From assembly GCF_011602485.2 (NCBI RefSeq), contig NZ_CP050022.2, forward strand, positions 4,484,001-4,548,000: a DNA stretch of 64,000 bases, given 5' to 3'. The position numbers and the translations under genes are program-made. This document shows positions 8,415 to 19,620 of this stretch, piece after piece. Source of the DNA: Bradyrhizobium sp. 1(2017). Lineage in GTDB: Bacteria; Pseudomonadota; Alphaproteobacteria; Rhizobiales; Xanthobacteraceae. The notes under the pieces are model-generated. The model had not been told where the DNA came from. It worked only from the letters and a program-made list of their open reading frames with translations, and made no database searches. Numbering within the stretch: the stretch's first letter is position 1; each line of letters starts with the position of its first letter.

Positions 8415-10697
8415 TCATTGATCGTCGGCCTGCAAGTCGGCCTCCGCCGGCGTTGCGTCGCGGTTGCGGGCTGCCGCCGCCTTGGGCGCAAGGCTCCCGC
8501 CGAAATCACCCTCGCCGGCGCCGGCCGGCAGCCAGGGCCGGCTTGTCCCTCTCGCCCTCACCGCCTGAACCGCAAAACCATCGCCACGCTGCGACAACGC
8601 CAGCGCGCCCTGGCTCGTGAGCCGCTGCCGATCGATCACCATCGCCGCGCAATCCGGCGGCGCGGGTCGCGCGGTCACCACCAGTGCGGCGCGGCTGCAA
8701 TCATCAGCCAGCGCGTCGATGCGCAAGGACAGCGCGACCAACCGGCCATCGGCGAGAGGCGTCACACAGCCGGCCTCGTCGCACGACACGCCGTCGGCCA
8801 GCGTACTGCTCGCGGCATCGCGCCGATCGGCGTCGGCCGCTAACCACTCCCTCAGCAGAAAGCTGTCCTTGCTCGCGCGCATGACAAGCAGCTGCCCGTC
8901 CCGGCCCCGAACCGCAACGCTCGCGCCGTCTCCGGCAATCAGGATGTCGGGCGGCCGCACCGACATGGCCCAGGCGATGGACGCCAGCAGCACCAGGGCG
9001 CCGGACCAGCGCAGGGGCGTTCGCAACAGGCCCATCACGATGATGCCGAGGCTTGCCGCCATCAACGGCGCGATACCGAACGCCGGGATGCGGCCGATGG
9101 CGCCCGGCAGAGCCGACACCCAGCGCGACACCGCAACCATCCAGTCGATGCCGATTCCCATCAGCCACCAGAACGCGCTGTCGAGCCCGAAGGGTGCCGC
9201 CAGCAGTCCCAGCAGCCCCGCCGGCATCACCAGTGCCGAGACCACCGGCATTGCCCCGAGATTGGCGAGGACACCGTAAGGGGTCACGCGATGGAAGTGG
9301 AAGGCGGCATAGGGCGTCGTCGCCAGCCCCGCTATCAGCGAAGCCAGGAACAGCATCGCGATCTCGCGGCCGCCCCACAGCGCGACGCGAGCCGTTGCCG
9401 AATGATCGGGCGAGGCAAACAGGTTCGGCATGCCGATCTGCACCAGCGCGACCAGCCCGAGCGTTGCCGCAAACGACATCTGGAAGCTCGGATGCACCAG
9501 CGCTTCAGGTGCGACCGCGAGCACGATCAGCGCCGCCACGGCCAGCGTGCGGAAGGTGATTGCGCGGCGATCGACCATGACTGCGATCAGCACCACTGCG
9601 GTCATGAAGAACGAGCGTTGCGTCGCGACCTCCGCGCCCGACAGCAGCAAATAGAACGCGGCCGCCACCAGCGCGGCGGCCGCCGACCATTTCTTGATGG
9701 CAAAGCCGGCCGCGAGCCCCGGGATCAGCGCCAGCAGCGCGCGCACCGCGAAGAATACGACACCGGCAACGACCGCCATGTGATAGCCGGAGATCGACAG
9801 CACATGGCCGAGGCCCGAGATGAACATGGCATCGTTGACGGGCGCGGTGATGGCGTCGCGCCGCCCGGTGAGCAGCGCCGTCGCGATCGCGCGGTTGTCG
9901 CCCTCGAGTGTCGCGCGGATACGCGCGTCGATCGCATCGCGCAGGCCCTGCATGAAGGCCGCATAGCGCAGCCGCAACCCGCCGGCGTCGGGCGGCACTG
10001 ACGCCGTGATCGCGCCCATTACGAAGCCGGAAGCACCGATGCCCTGGAAGAACATGTCGCGCGAAAAGTCGTAGCTGCCGGGGCGCACCGGCGAGATCGG
10101 CGGCATCAGCCGTGCCTTCAGCTGCACGAAGCTGCCGACCTCGGGAGCCGTGCCCTTGCGCACCGACAGTCGCACGCGCTCGAGCTTGACCTCGCTGCGC
10201 TGGGCCTCCATCGCGGTGACGCGCAGCACGAAGCGGTCGGTACGCTCGCGGATGTCGCGCGCTTCCACGAAGCCCGACAGCGACACCGAATAGAGCGGTT
10301 TTGCCAGAACAGTGTGCGCGACGCGCGCCGTCTTCCAGGTCGCCACGGCAAAACCGGCGGCAACCGCCGCAATCAAGATCGCGGGGACAAACAGCCGGCT
10401 CCGCCGCAGCAGGACAGCGCCGAGCAGGAGCGCGACGGCCGTCGCGGCGACCACCCACAGCACGGGCTCGTGGTCGGCGGCGAAATAGAGCGCGATGCCG
10501 CCGCCGAAGGCGACCGGCACCCACGGTAACAGCCGCCCGGAACCGGCCTCGGCACGCACCCATTCCCGCAACGTCCCGACGATCGCAGGCCAGAGGCCGA
10601 AGCCCACCGGCACCAGCCCGCCAGCCGGCGCGGCGCGGCCGACCGGCCACGTTCCAGCTACTCCCTGGGAGCGTCCTGGCCGGCCCGGCTCCGCCAT
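8415..10697 (-). CDS. comEC: ComEC/Rec2-family DNA-uptake channel protein
   Basis: 760 residues. The ATG at 10697 has an AGG 8 nt upstream and is preferred over a GTG at 10706. N-terminal membrane helices are followed by a DUF4131-type domain (about residues 60-260). The Competence core comes next, with many helices and the motif GLGHVLSISGYHMA, the signature of the ComEC membrane channel. A C-terminal segment (from about 620, ILIAGDGASVAVRGRDGQ) resembles the degenerate metallo-beta-lactamase-like end seen in many alphaproteobacterial ComEC proteins. The protein would move single-stranded DNA across the inner membrane. Whether the strain is competent cannot be inferred. Confidence 0.93.
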   Translation of the reverse strand: MAEPGRPGRSQGVAGTWPVGRAAPAGGLVPVGFGLWPAIVGTLREWVRAEAGSGRLLPWVPVAFGGGIALYFAADHEPVLWVVAATAVALLLGAVLLRRSRLFVPAILIAAVAAGFAVATWKTARVAHTVLAKPLYSVSLSGFVEARDIRERTDRFVLRVTAMEAQRSEVKLERVRLSVRKGTAPEVGSFVQLKARLMPPISPVRPGSYDFSRDMFFQGIGASGFVMGAITASVPPDAGGLRLRYAAFMQGLRDAIDARIRATLEGDNRAIATALLTGRRDAITAPVNDAMFISGLGHVLSISGYHMAVVAGVVFFAVRALLALIPGLAAGFAIKKWSAAAALVAAAFYLLLSGAEVATQRSFFMTAVVLIAVMVDRRAITFRTLAVAALIVLAVAPEALVHPSFQMSFAATLGLVALVQIGMPNLFASPDHSATARVALWGGREIAMLFLASLIAGLATTPYAAFHFHRVTPYGVLANLGAMPVVSALVMPAGLLGLLAAPFGLDSAFWWLMGIGIDWMVAVSRWVSALPGAIGRIPAFGIAPLMAASLGIIVMGLLRTPLRWSGALVLLASIAWAMSVRPPDILIAGDGASVAVRGRDGQLLVMRASKDSFLLREWLAADADRRDAASSTLADGVSCDEAGCVTPLADGRLVALSLRIDALADDCSRAALVVTARPAPPDCAAMVIDRQRLTSQGALALSQRGDGFAVQAVRARGTSRPWLPAGAGEGDFGGSLAPKAAAARNRDATPAEADLQADDQ

Positions 10698-10792
10698 TCT
10701 CTGCACCTTGCGATATGCGACGGGTGCAGAGGCTACCGGAACGTGCAGATCAACGAATAGCGGTACGGATCAGGAACAGGCGGCGGAGCGCC

Positions 10793-11026
10793 CTACTTTT
10801 CCTCTTCCATGGTCACGGCCACCGACGCCTTGGCCGAGAGGCGGACCTTGTTGCCCTCGACGCCGGCAACGAGCCCCTTGTCGATGAAATGATGATGGCC
10901 CTTGTGGCTACCCTCGCCGCTGTCCTTCTTCGTCAGCTTGATGCGGTTGCCCTCGACGCGATCGACGGTGCCGACATGGACGCCGTCGGCGCCGATGACT
11001 TCCATATGCTCAGCGATGTTCTGCAT
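10793..11026 (-). CDS. DUF2171-type small protein, 77 aa
   Basis: Start MQNIAEHMEVIGADGVHVGTV at 11026, with AAGGGA upstream at 11035-11040. The sequence IGADGVHVGTVDRVEGNRIKL, then HHHFIDKGLV and a second VEGNKVRLS repeat, matches the DUF2171 pattern of short PRC-barrel-like beta proteins. The biochemical function is unknown. The longer frame up to 11128 lacks a ribosome binding site. Confidence 0.8.
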   Translation of the reverse strand: MQNIAEHMEVIGADGVHVGTVDRVEGNRIKLTKKDSGEGSHKGHHHFIDKGLVAGVEGNKVRLSAKASVAVTMEEEK

Positions 11027-11198
11027 GTCTGTTGTCCCTTCCAAACAACCGACAACGCCGCAATCACAGATCAGTTCGATTGAGGATTGTCCATTCGCAG
11101 CGCCGAGATACGAGACGACAGCTACCATACTGCCTGTTGTCTTACACCTTCAGATTGTGTTGTTTATGCCCGCAACAGGCAGGAACGGGAATCAGGAA

Positions 11199-11819
11199 AT
11201 GTACATCGCTATTCGATTGGGCGTGTTGGCTCTGTCATTGGTCTGCGCCCGTCAAGCGGTTGCTGACACAGAATTCGAGCAGAAGGTTCGCGACGGCTTC
11301 GCTCGGCATCCGGGGTACAGTGTTGTCTTCATGGATGTGCGCTTGGTTGAAGACGGTTCGAAAACCCTCGATTGCTCGGTACCCATAGTATACGTCTCGT
11401 CGGCGCGTGGATTGTCATCCATCAAACTCGGACGAAAAGAGACATCAATATTCGGCCACTCCGTTTCCGAGGCAACGTATGGCGGCGCTGATCTGCTCGC
11501 TCCTGGAACTTACGTTGTCAATTACGTGACCTGTTCGCACTATCTGAACCTGAGAGGCGAGTTCGCCCGGTTTCGGGTCGGCCCGGACGAGATCGTCAAT
11601 CTTGGATCCCTGGTCATCGACTTCAAGCGCAACCCGCAGCAATTTATGCAAAAGGCAACGTTTACGGGGCGCACAAGGGTGGAGGATCTGAGCGAGAACG
11701 CTAAGGCCTCTCTGACAGAGCGCTCGCCGGTCATCTTCCCCAAAGCAGCAAAGCGCTACATGATTCCGAATCCGGCGACATCCGGTAGTTCGGCCCCCGC
11801 GTCAGTCAAAGGCAACTGA
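11199..11819 (+). CDS. Secreted hypothetical protein, 206 aa
   Basis: Start chosen at MYIAIRLGVLALSLV because this is a clear signal peptide with a likely cleavage after AVA (ARQAVA-DTEFEQ). An ATG at 11166 in frame is an alternative. The mature part has several beta-strand-like segments (GTYVVNYVTCSHY, FARFRVGPDEIVNLGSL) and a Ser/Pro-rich end. The look is that of a periplasmic domain with a carboxypeptidase-like beta-sandwich. No family was recognised. Somewhat lower GC than the neighbours hints at acquisition but is not proof. Confidence 0.65.
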   Translation: MYIAIRLGVLALSLVCARQAVADTEFEQKVRDGFARHPGYSVVFMDVRLVEDGSKTLDCSVPIVYVSSARGLSSIKLGRKETSIFGHSVSEATYGGADLLAPGTYVVNYVTCSHYLNLRGEFARFRVGPDEIVNLGSLVIDFKRNPQQFMQKATFTGRTRVEDLSENAKASLTERSPVIFPKAAKRYMIPNPATSGSSAPASVKGN

Positions 11820-11833
11820 GTGAAGCTGGCGCG

Positions 11834-12220
11834 TCAGATCAGCGGTGTCTTCGCCGAGGCGTGGTGATTGACGATCTTCCAGTCACCGTCCTCGCGGACG
11901 ATGACCCAGCTCATCTTGACGACGAGGTCGTCCCGCTCGCCGGCGAGGTCGAACGTGATGGTCGCGCCCATGTTGATGAGGTCGGGGCCGGCCTGCGCTG
12001 CGTTCACCTCGGAAAACGCCGCGGCCGGCTTGCGCCAGCGCGGCAGGCCGTTGAAATAGTCGGCAACGCCGTCCCGCCCCCGATAGAGCTTCGGGTTGGA
12101 GCCGAAGAAGAACGCGTTCTTCGCATAAAGCCGCGACAGCGCGGCAGCGTCGAGCGTCGCGAAGCCGGCGCACCATTTCGCGATGATGGCGGAAACGATG
12201 GCGTCGGCTTCACTGCTCAT
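11834..12220 (-). CDS. SnoaL/NTF2-like (SgcJ-type) protein, 128 aa
   Basis: The pattern AIIAKWCAGFATLDAAALSRLYAKNAFFFG, then RGRDGVADYFNGL and a closing WKIVNHHAS is that of the nuclear-transport-factor-2 / SgcJ-EcaC fold: a helix pair, a curved sheet and a terminal strand with HH-S. Such proteins act as small hydrolases, isomerases or stress proteins; the substrate is unknown here. It lies 25 nt downstream of glnS on the same strand and may be co-transcribed. Confidence 0.8.
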   Translation of the reverse strand: MSSEADAIVSAIIAKWCAGFATLDAAALSRLYAKNAFFFGSNPKLYRGRDGVADYFNGLPRWRKPAAAFSEVNAAQAGPDLINMGATITFDLAGERDDLVVKMSWVIVREDGDWKIVNHHASAKTPLI

Positions 12221-12245
12221 ATGCCCTGCCCCTTGTCAGCCCTTG

Positions 12246-13922
12246 TCAGCCTTTGGCGACTTCCTTGGCGAACGTATCGCGCAAGCCGATCGTCCGCGAG
12301 AACACCGGCTTCCCCGGCGTCGAGTCCTTGTCGCGCACGAAATAGCCCTGGCGCTCGAACTGCACCGGCTCGGTGGAATTGCTCTCCGCAACGGAAGCCT
12401 CGATCCGCGCATCGGACAGGATCTCCAGCGAGTTCGGATTGAGATCGGCCGCGAAGTTCGCTGCGTCGGGGTTCGGATTGGCGAACAGCTGGCTGTAGAT
12501 GCGGATCTCCGCCGGCTTGGATGCCGCCGCCGGCAGCCAGTGCATGGTCGCCTTGACCTTGCGGCCGTCGGGTGCGTTGCCGCCCTTGGTGGCGGGATCG
12601 TAGATGCAGCGAAGCTCCACCACCTCGCCGGCGTCGTTCTTGATCACGCCGGTGCACTTGACGAAATAGGCATAGCGCAGCCGCACCTCGTTGCCCGGCG
12701 ACAGGCGGAAGAACTTCTTTGGCGGATTCTCCATGAAGTCGTCCTGCTCGATATAAAGCTCGCGGCCGAACGTGATCTTGCGCGTGCCGGCGGAGGGATC
12801 GTCGGGATGATTGATCGCCTCGAGCTCCTCGGTCTGCCCTTCCGGATAGTTCTCGATCACCACCTTGAGCGGCTTCAGCACCGCCATACGGCGTTGGGCC
12901 GTGCGGTTCAGCTCCTCGCGAATGCAGAACTCGAGCATGCCGACATCGACCACGCTGTTGGCCTTGGCAACACCAATGCGCTTGACGAATTCGCGCAGCG
13001 CAGCCGGCGGCACGCCACGGCGGCGCATCCCCGCCATGGTCGGCATGCGCGGGTCGTCCCAGCCAGCGACATGGCCGTCGCGGACGAGCTGGGTCAGCAC
13101 GCGCTTGGACAGCAGCGTATAGGTGATGTTGAGCCGCGCCATTTCGTACTGGTGCGGTTCCGACGGCACCGGCAGCTTCTCGATGAACCAGTCGTAGAGC
13201 GGCCGGTGGTCTTCGAACTCCAGCGTGCAGATCGAGTGCGTGATGCCCTCGATCGCGTCCGACTGGCCGTGTGCGTAGTCGTAGCTCGGATAGATGCTCC
13301 ATTTGGTGCCGGTGCGCGGATGGTGCGCATGCAGGATGCGATACAGCACGGGATCGCGCAGATTGATGTTGCCTGCGGCCATGTCGATCTTGGCCCGCAG
13401 GACGCGCGCCCCGTTCGGGAATTCGCCGGCCTTCATCCGGCGGAACAGGTCGAGATTCTCCTCTACCGTGCGGTCGCGGAACGGCGAGTTCTTGCCGGGC
13501 TCGGTCAGGGTGCCACGCGAGAGGCGGATCTCCTCCTGGGTCTGGTCGTCGACATAGGCGAGCCCGTCGCGGATCAGCTGCTCCGCCCATTCGTAAAGGC
13601 GATCGAAATAGTCCGAGGCGAAGAACAGATTCTTGCCCCAGTCGAAGCCGAGCCAGCGCACGTCGGCCTGGATCGAATCGATGAATTCCTGCTCTTCCTT
13701 GACCGGGTTGGTGTCGTCGAAACGCAGATGGCAGCGGCCCGGAAACTCCTGGGCGATGCCGAAATTGAGCGCGATCGACTTGGCGTGGCCGATATGGAGG
13801 TAACCGTTCGGCTCCGGCGGGAACCGGGTCACGATCTCCCTGTACTTGCCCTGATCGAGGTCGGCCTGGATGATGTCACGAATGAAATCGCGCCCAACCT
13901 CAGGTGCCACCGGTTCTGCCAT
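12246..13922 (-). CDS. glnS: Glutamine--tRNA ligase
   Basis: 558 residues. The ATG at 13922 with AGGA about 9 nt upstream was chosen over an adjacent GTG. Class I signatures: HIGH motif as LHIGHAKS (about residues 40-47) and the KMSKS-like [30 protein letters not shown] and [17 protein letters not shown] are GlnRS-specific. The C-terminal anticodon-binding beta-barrels are intact. GlnRS charges tRNA-Gln directly. The gene is divergent from gltX, so glutaminyl and glutamyl synthetases share one 156-bp control region. The 3' end carries a 10-bp tandem repeat CCTTGTCAGC at and just after the stop. Confidence 0.97.
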   Translation of the reverse strand: MAEPVAPEVGRDFIRDIIQADLDQGKYREIVTRFPPEPNGYLHIGHAKSIALNFGIAQEFPGRCHLRFDDTNPVKEEQEFIDSIQADVRWLGFDWGKNLFFASDYFDRLYEWAEQLIRDGLAYVDDQTQEEIRLSRGTLTEPGKNSPFRDRTVEENLDLFRRMKAGEFPNGARVLRAKIDMAAGNINLRDPVLYRILHAHHPRTGTKWSIYPSYDYAHGQSDAIEGITHSICTLEFEDHRPLYDWFIEKLPVPSEPHQYEMARLNITYTLLSKRVLTQLVRDGHVAGWDDPRMPTMAGMRRRGVPPAALREFVKRIGVAKANSVVDVGMLEFCIREELNRTAQRRMAVLKPLKVVIENYPEGQTEELEAINHPDDPSAGTRKITFGRELYIEQDDFMENPPKKFFRLSPGNEVRLRYAYFVKCTGVIKNDAGEVVELRCIYDPATKGGNAPDGRKVKATMHWLPAAASKPAEIRIYSQLFANPNPDAANFAADLNPNSLEILSDARIEASVAESNSTEPVQFERQGYFVRDKDSTPGKPVFSRTIGLRDTFAKEVAKG

Positions 13923-14078
13923 CACGAAAATCCTGTAGGGAAATCAGCGGCCCTTCTGCCAAATTCGGGAGGCTGAGCCAAGTGCTTAAGCAAGCCCTTC
14001 AGCCGTCTGCGGCCGGGCTTTAGTTATGCCCCGGTCCTGCTATACACCACCGCCTCCAATGCATAGGCCCTGCCAAGA
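13923..14078. promoter_or_regulatory. Divergent glnS / gltX control region
   Basis: The 156 bp between two head-to-head aminoacyl-tRNA synthetase genes. It contains a hairpin, AAGCCC (13992-13997) / GGGCTT (14015-14020) with an inner GCCG/CGGC stem, and a TATACA -10-like hexamer near 14041 for gltX. Promoter assignment is by eye only. Confidence 0.4.
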
Positions 14079-15506
14079 ATGACCGATTCCGTCGTCACCC
14101 GCTTTGCTCCCTCACCGACCGGCTTCCTCCATATCGGGGGGGCCCGCACGGCGCTGTTCAACTGGCTCTATGCAAAGAAGCACGGCGGCAAGATGCTGCT
14201 CCGGATCGAGGACACCGACCGGGAGCGCTCCACCGAGGCCGCGATCGGCGCTATCCTCGACGGCCTCAAATGGCTGGAGCTCGGCTGGGACGGCGATGTC
14301 ATCTACCAATTCGCCCGCGCAGCCCGCCACCGCGAGGTCGCCGAGCAGTTGCTCGCCAACGGCAAGGCCTATCGCTGCTACGCCACCGCCGAGGAGCTCG
14401 CCGCGATGCGCGAGAAGGCGCGCGCCGAGGGCCGCACCCGCCTCTACGACGGCATGTGGCGCGACCGCGACCCGGCAACGGCGCCAGGCGACGTCAAGCC
14501 GACGATCCGGCTGCGCGCGCCGCAGACCGGCGAGACCGTGATCGAGGACCAGGTCCAGGGCCGCGTCGTCTGGCAGAACGAGAACCTCGACGACCTCGTG
14601 CTGTTGCGCGGCGATGGCAACCCGACCTACATGCTCGCGGTGGTAGTCGACGACCACGACATGGGCGTCACCCACGTCATCCGCGGCGACGACCATCTGA
14701 TCAACGCCGCCCGCCAGAAGCAGATCTACGATGCGATGGGCTGGGCGCTGCCGAGCATGTCCCACATCCCCCTCATCCACGGTCCGGATGGCTCGAAGCT
14801 GTCGAAGCGCCACGGCGCGCTCGGCGTCGATGCCTATCGCGCCATGGGGTACCTCCCGGCGGCGCTGCGCAACTATCTCGTCCGGCTGGGCTGGAGCCAT
14901 GGCGACCAGGAGATCTTCTCGACCGAGGAGATGATCGCGGCGTTCGACCTCGCCAGCGTAGGCCGGGCCGCGGCGCGGTTCGATTTCGCCAAGCTGGAAA
15001 ACCTCAACGGCCACTACATCCGCCACGCCGACGATCAATCACTCGTGAAGATGTTCGAGGATGTGCTCGACCACGTCGTGCCCGCCCGCGACGAGATCAA
15101 GGCCAAGTTGAACGACACCACGCGGGCACAGCTCCTGAAGGCCATGCCGGCCCTGAAGGAGCGCGCCAAGACGCTGATCGAGCTGATCGACGGCGCCTAC
15201 TTCATCTTTGCCGACCGGCCGCTGCAGCTCGACGCCAAGGCGCAGGCACTGCTGACACCCGAGAACCGCCGGCTGATCGGCCAGCTTCATTCCGCGCTGG
15301 AGAAAGTCGAGACGTGGAGCGGCGCCAGCACGGAAGCCGCGCTGCGTACCTTCGCCGAGGAAAATAGTCTCAAGCTCGGCGCGGTCGCCCAGCCTTTGCG
15401 GGCCGCGCTGACCGGGCGGACGACGTCGCCTGGTATATTTGAGGTTTTGGACGTCCTGGGACGCCAGGAAAGCCTGGGCCGGCTCAAGGATCAGTCTACG
15501 ACGTAA
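14079..15506 (+). CDS. gltX: Glutamate--tRNA ligase
   Basis: 475 residues, normal length. [21 protein letters not shown] carries the HIGH-type motif and [13 protein letters not shown] the KMSKS motif; [12 protein letters not shown] is also diagnostic. It activates glutamate and charges tRNA-Glu in the cytoplasm. It is divergent from glnS and followed after 157 nt by gltA in the same direction. Confidence 0.98.
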   Translation: MTDSVVTRFAPSPTGFLHIGGARTALFNWLYAKKHGGKMLLRIEDTDRERSTEAAIGAILDGLKWLELGWDGDVIYQFARAARHREVAEQLLANGKAYRCYATAEELAAMREKARAEGRTRLYDGMWRDRDPATAPGDVKPTIRLRAPQTGETVIEDQVQGRVVWQNENLDDLVLLRGDGNPTYMLAVVVDDHDMGVTHVIRGDDHLINAARQKQIYDAMGWALPSMSHIPLIHGPDGSKLSKRHGALGVDAYRAMGYLPAALRNYLVRLGWSHGDQEIFSTEEMIAAFDLASVGRAAARFDFAKLENLNGHYIRHADDQSLVKMFEDVLDHVVPARDEIKAKLNDTTRAQLLKAMPALKERAKTLIELIDGAYFIFADRPLQLDAKAQALLTPENRRLIGQLHSALEKVETWSGASTEAALRTFAEENSLKLGAVAQPLRAALTGRTTSPGIFEVLDVLGRQESLGRLKDQSTT

Positions 15507-15663
15507 GTAGGCCATGAGTAGACCATGGCTGCCATGATCTTGCAGCGCACACAGCAATAATATACCCATCTCCCCGTACATTCTGGAACATCCGGCCTGC
15601 CCCCCATGATCTCCCTAGGGGCCTCCGGCTCCGGCCCGTTTCACCACACATCGGGGACCTACG

Positions 15664-16968
<1,305 letters not shown>

Positions 16969-16993
16969 GTTCGGACTCTTCAGGTCCTGCGGT

Positions 16994-17028
16994 ACGGCGT
17001 CACCCCAGGGGTGACGCCGTTTTCGTTT
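16994..17028 (+). terminator. Rho-independent terminator of gltA
   Basis: Stem ACGGCGTCACCC / GGGTGACGCCGT (16994-17005 with 17009-17020, loop CAG) followed by TTTCGTTTT. This separates gltA from the accessory block that follows. Confidence 0.85.
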
Positions 17029-17126
17029 TGCGTGCGGTCCGGACGGCCGCCCGGCATCATTTGCTTTCTATTTCCGCGAGTTCTCTGGCATGATGCATCC
17101 GTGGTCGCGAACCCCGGAGACCGGTC

Positions 17127-19595
17127 ATGTCCGCGAAGAGAGTTGCGCCCTCACGAGCGAAGGCCGGCGGCCGGAAAGCCAAACCGCCTGCCAAACCGCG
17201 AGCGCGACGCCGCACGACCGGCGCGACGGCCACCGACACCGTCCAGGACTTGCCGCCCGTGGCCGCCGAAAAGCAATCCGGCGAGTACGAGGTACGACTC
17301 CGCTATAGCGGCAACAGGGGCTTGGACGAGCTCGTCATTCCCATCGACGACCAGAAATTCTACCCGTCCGTCCAGCGCTGGCGCTACGTGATCGCCAACC
17401 GGCGACGGATCGTCCGTTCGACGCGCGACGACCTCAGCCGGGACCTCCAGACGCTGATCAAGGATCACGCTCGCATTTACGACGACAGCCAGATCCTGAC
17501 ACGGATCAAGGAGATGGCGGCAGCCAAGCTCGTCGAGGTCAGAATCCCTTACAGCGAAGAAAACGTCGGGTGGTCGGCACGACTATTCCCCTGGGAGAGC
17601 GCGCTGTGGCTGGCGACCGCGCCCTATCGCAGCGAGCCAAGCGAATTCGCCGTCCTCCGCCATCTCGTCGTTGAATCGCCATACAATCACCAGCTGACAC
17701 CTGCGACAGCGCTCGCAGTCGACAGCGGCCCCGGAAAGCTGCGCTCGCTCTACGAATTCACGCGAGAGATCGAGATGGTCAAGGGCGCGCTGCACGAAGT
17801 CCAGACAGAGACCCTCCGAGATCCCGACCGTCAAGGACTTCGCTCGAAGGTCGAAGCTCTTTCTCCTTCGATCGTGCATCTTGTGGGCGTAGACCCGATG
17901 TCCCTGGCGGAGCAAAAGCTCATTGACCAGCCGACCAACGAAGAGGACGGCTTTGTTCTCCGCGCAAGCACCCAAGGAAGCACCCAGGGAATCGCCCAAG
18001 CCTACGACGCCGTGGGTTCAGCCGACCTGGCCGATATTGTCACGGCCGGCGCGCAGAAGCCTCTGCTGGTGGCGATCAGCACCTGTTACAGCGCGCAGCG
18101 CCTTGCTCCCCTCGCCACCGCGCAAGGCGCCAGGCACGCGATCGGTTTTGTCGATACCATCACCGATGCCGACGCCATGCTGTTCTTCAGCGTATTCTAC
18201 CGCACCCTGGCGCAAGCCTGGAACGTCAAGGACGCTTTTCTTCGCGCCCGGCAACAGTGGATGTCCCAGGCCGGCAGCGACAACGAGCAGCGCTCGGGGG
18301 TCGCACTTTGGAGTCAAGTCTCGCTCCTCGACAGCCCTCAGGCCGGAACGATCGCGGCGCGTCCTGCGGCGTCGAAGAAAGCTGCGAGGGGCCGCGCAAC
18401 CTTCCGGGACCTCAGGCTGGACATCACCTTGGTCCAGGACAAGTCTATTCCCGGTCGCATGCGCAAGACCGCAAGCGCGAGTTTGAACTACTCGTTGCTT
18501 CACAACGACCGCCCGCCCTTCAGTATCTTCACGGTTCATAAGACCAAGGCAGGTCCACTCGACCTGCTTCAGGTCGAAGTCGTGCTGGAAGTCGGTACGG
18601 AATCATGCCGCTGCCGCTTCTCGGAGGAGTTGCCCGAGGAAGACGCCACACTCGACCTTCTCGAGAAGATCCGGCTTCCCCTCGTTGCGGGAATGCTCAG
18701 GCAGACCAGCGAGAGCCTGAGAAGTAATCTCTACATCAAGGTCCAATGCGGCGACCGGATATTGCGCGAGTCCAGCGAGCGCGTGACCGTGCTTCCGGCA
18801 GACGAGTGGCGGGACGACGGGGAGGACCATCGCTGGCTGCCGAGCTTCGTTCTGCCGCGGGACCCGACAGTGCTGAAGGTCGTCGCCTGTGCCCAGCGAT
18901 ATCTGCAAACATTGCTCGATGACTGCTCCGCCGGCTTCGACGGCTACCAGCAAGTGCTTGAAGACGACTCCAATGCGCCCAACGTGGTCGATCCTCAGGT
19001 GCAGGCGATCTGGGCCGCTCTTCAGCACGATCTGCCCGTCAGCTACATCAACCCGCCGCCGTCCTACACCAGCCAGTCGCAGCGGCTTCGAACGCCAACC
19101 GAAATATTCAAGGGCAACGCAGCAACCTGCATCGATCTTGCGCTTCTGTTCGCATCGTGCCTGGAGTTCGTGGGCATCTATTCGTCGGTGTTCCTGATTA
19201 CGGGACACGCGTTTCCGGCCTACTGGAGAAGCAACAAGGCCTGGTGGCGCATGAAGAGCTTCCGATTTGACCAGAACGAGCAGCAGATGCCCGGGCAGAT
19301 CGGCCGAAGTCAGGATGGCTTCACCAGCACGGTCCCGTCGACGAATACCAAGGGCCAGACCGAGAGCTGGATGTTCACCGGTACCGACAATCTCGCGGAG
19401 CTCCTGAGCTACGTGCAAAAGGGTGAGCTCGTGCCTTTCGAGAGTACCTTCGTGACCGCACGGAAGGGCTTCTTCGAGGCCCTCGAGCGGGGCGCGAGCA
19501 ATCTGCATCCGCAGAGCTTCGACGCAATGATCGACATTCAATCCGCCCGCGGCGAAAGCGTCACCCCACTTCCCTTGCTGGACCGGCTCGGCTAG
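17127..19595 (+). CDS. CHAT-domain (caspase-like) protease fused to a transglutaminase-like domain
   Basis: 822 residues; ATG with GGAGA 7 nt upstream. Residues 1-50 are a basic, low-complexity linker. The region around 150-400 reads as a CHAT domain: PWESAL, then the catalytic His in SIVHLVGVDP (about H251) and Cys in VAISTCYSAQRL (about C320), followed by the typical long helical end FFSVFYRTLAQAW. Residues about 420-570 are beta-rich and unassigned. Residues about 600-800 resemble a transglutaminase-like cysteine peptidase fold: RTPTEIFKGNAATCIDLALL (about C668), FLITGHAFPAYW (about H694) and a closing VPFESTF. No signal peptide is seen, so it is probably cytoplasmic. It is followed 25 nt later by an alpha/beta-hydrolase gene, very likely in one operon. 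CHAT proteases elsewhere act in defence and programmed death, but the substrate here is unknown. Confidence 0.85.
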   Translation: MSAKRVAPSRAKAGGRKAKPPAKPRARRRTTGATATDTVQDLPPVAAEKQSGEYEVRLRYSGNRGLDELVIPIDDQKFYPSVQRWRYVIANRRRIVRSTRDDLSRDLQTLIKDHARIYDDSQILTRIKEMAAAKLVEVRIPYSEENVGWSARLFPWESALWLATAPYRSEPSEFAVLRHLVVESPYNHQLTPATALAVDSGPGKLRSLYEFTREIEMVKGALHEVQTETLRDPDRQGLRSKVEALSPSIVHLVGVDPMSLAEQKLIDQPTNEEDGFVLRASTQGSTQGIAQAYDAVGSADLADIVTAGAQKPLLVAISTCYSAQRLAPLATAQGARHAIGFVDTITDADAMLFFSVFYRTLAQAWNVKDAFLRARQQWMSQAGSDNEQRSGVALWSQVSLLDSPQAGTIAARPAASKKAARGRATFRDLRLDITLVQDKSIPGRMRKTASASLNYSLLHNDRPPFSIFTVHKTKAGPLDLLQVEVVLEVGTESCRCRFSEELPEEDATLDLLEKIRLPLVAGMLRQTSESLRSNLYIKVQCGDRILRESSERVTVLPADEWRDDGEDHRWLPSFVLPRDPTVLKVVACAQRYLQTLLDDCSAGFDGYQQVLEDDSNAPNVVDPQVQAIWAALQHDLPVSYINPPPSYTSQSQRLRTPTEIFKGNAATCIDLALLFASCLEFVGIYSSVFLITGHAFPAYWRSNKAWWRMKSFRFDQNEQQMPGQIGRSQDGFTSTVPSTNTKGQTESWMFTGTDNLAELLSYVQKGELVPFESTFVTARKGFFEALERGASNLHPQSFDAMIDIQSARGESVTPLPLLDRLG

Positions 19596-19620
19596 CCCGG
19601 CGACAAAACACGGAGCCCCC

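Noticed and set aside
12183..13976. 597-codon plus-strand frame
   Set aside because: Antisense to glnS.
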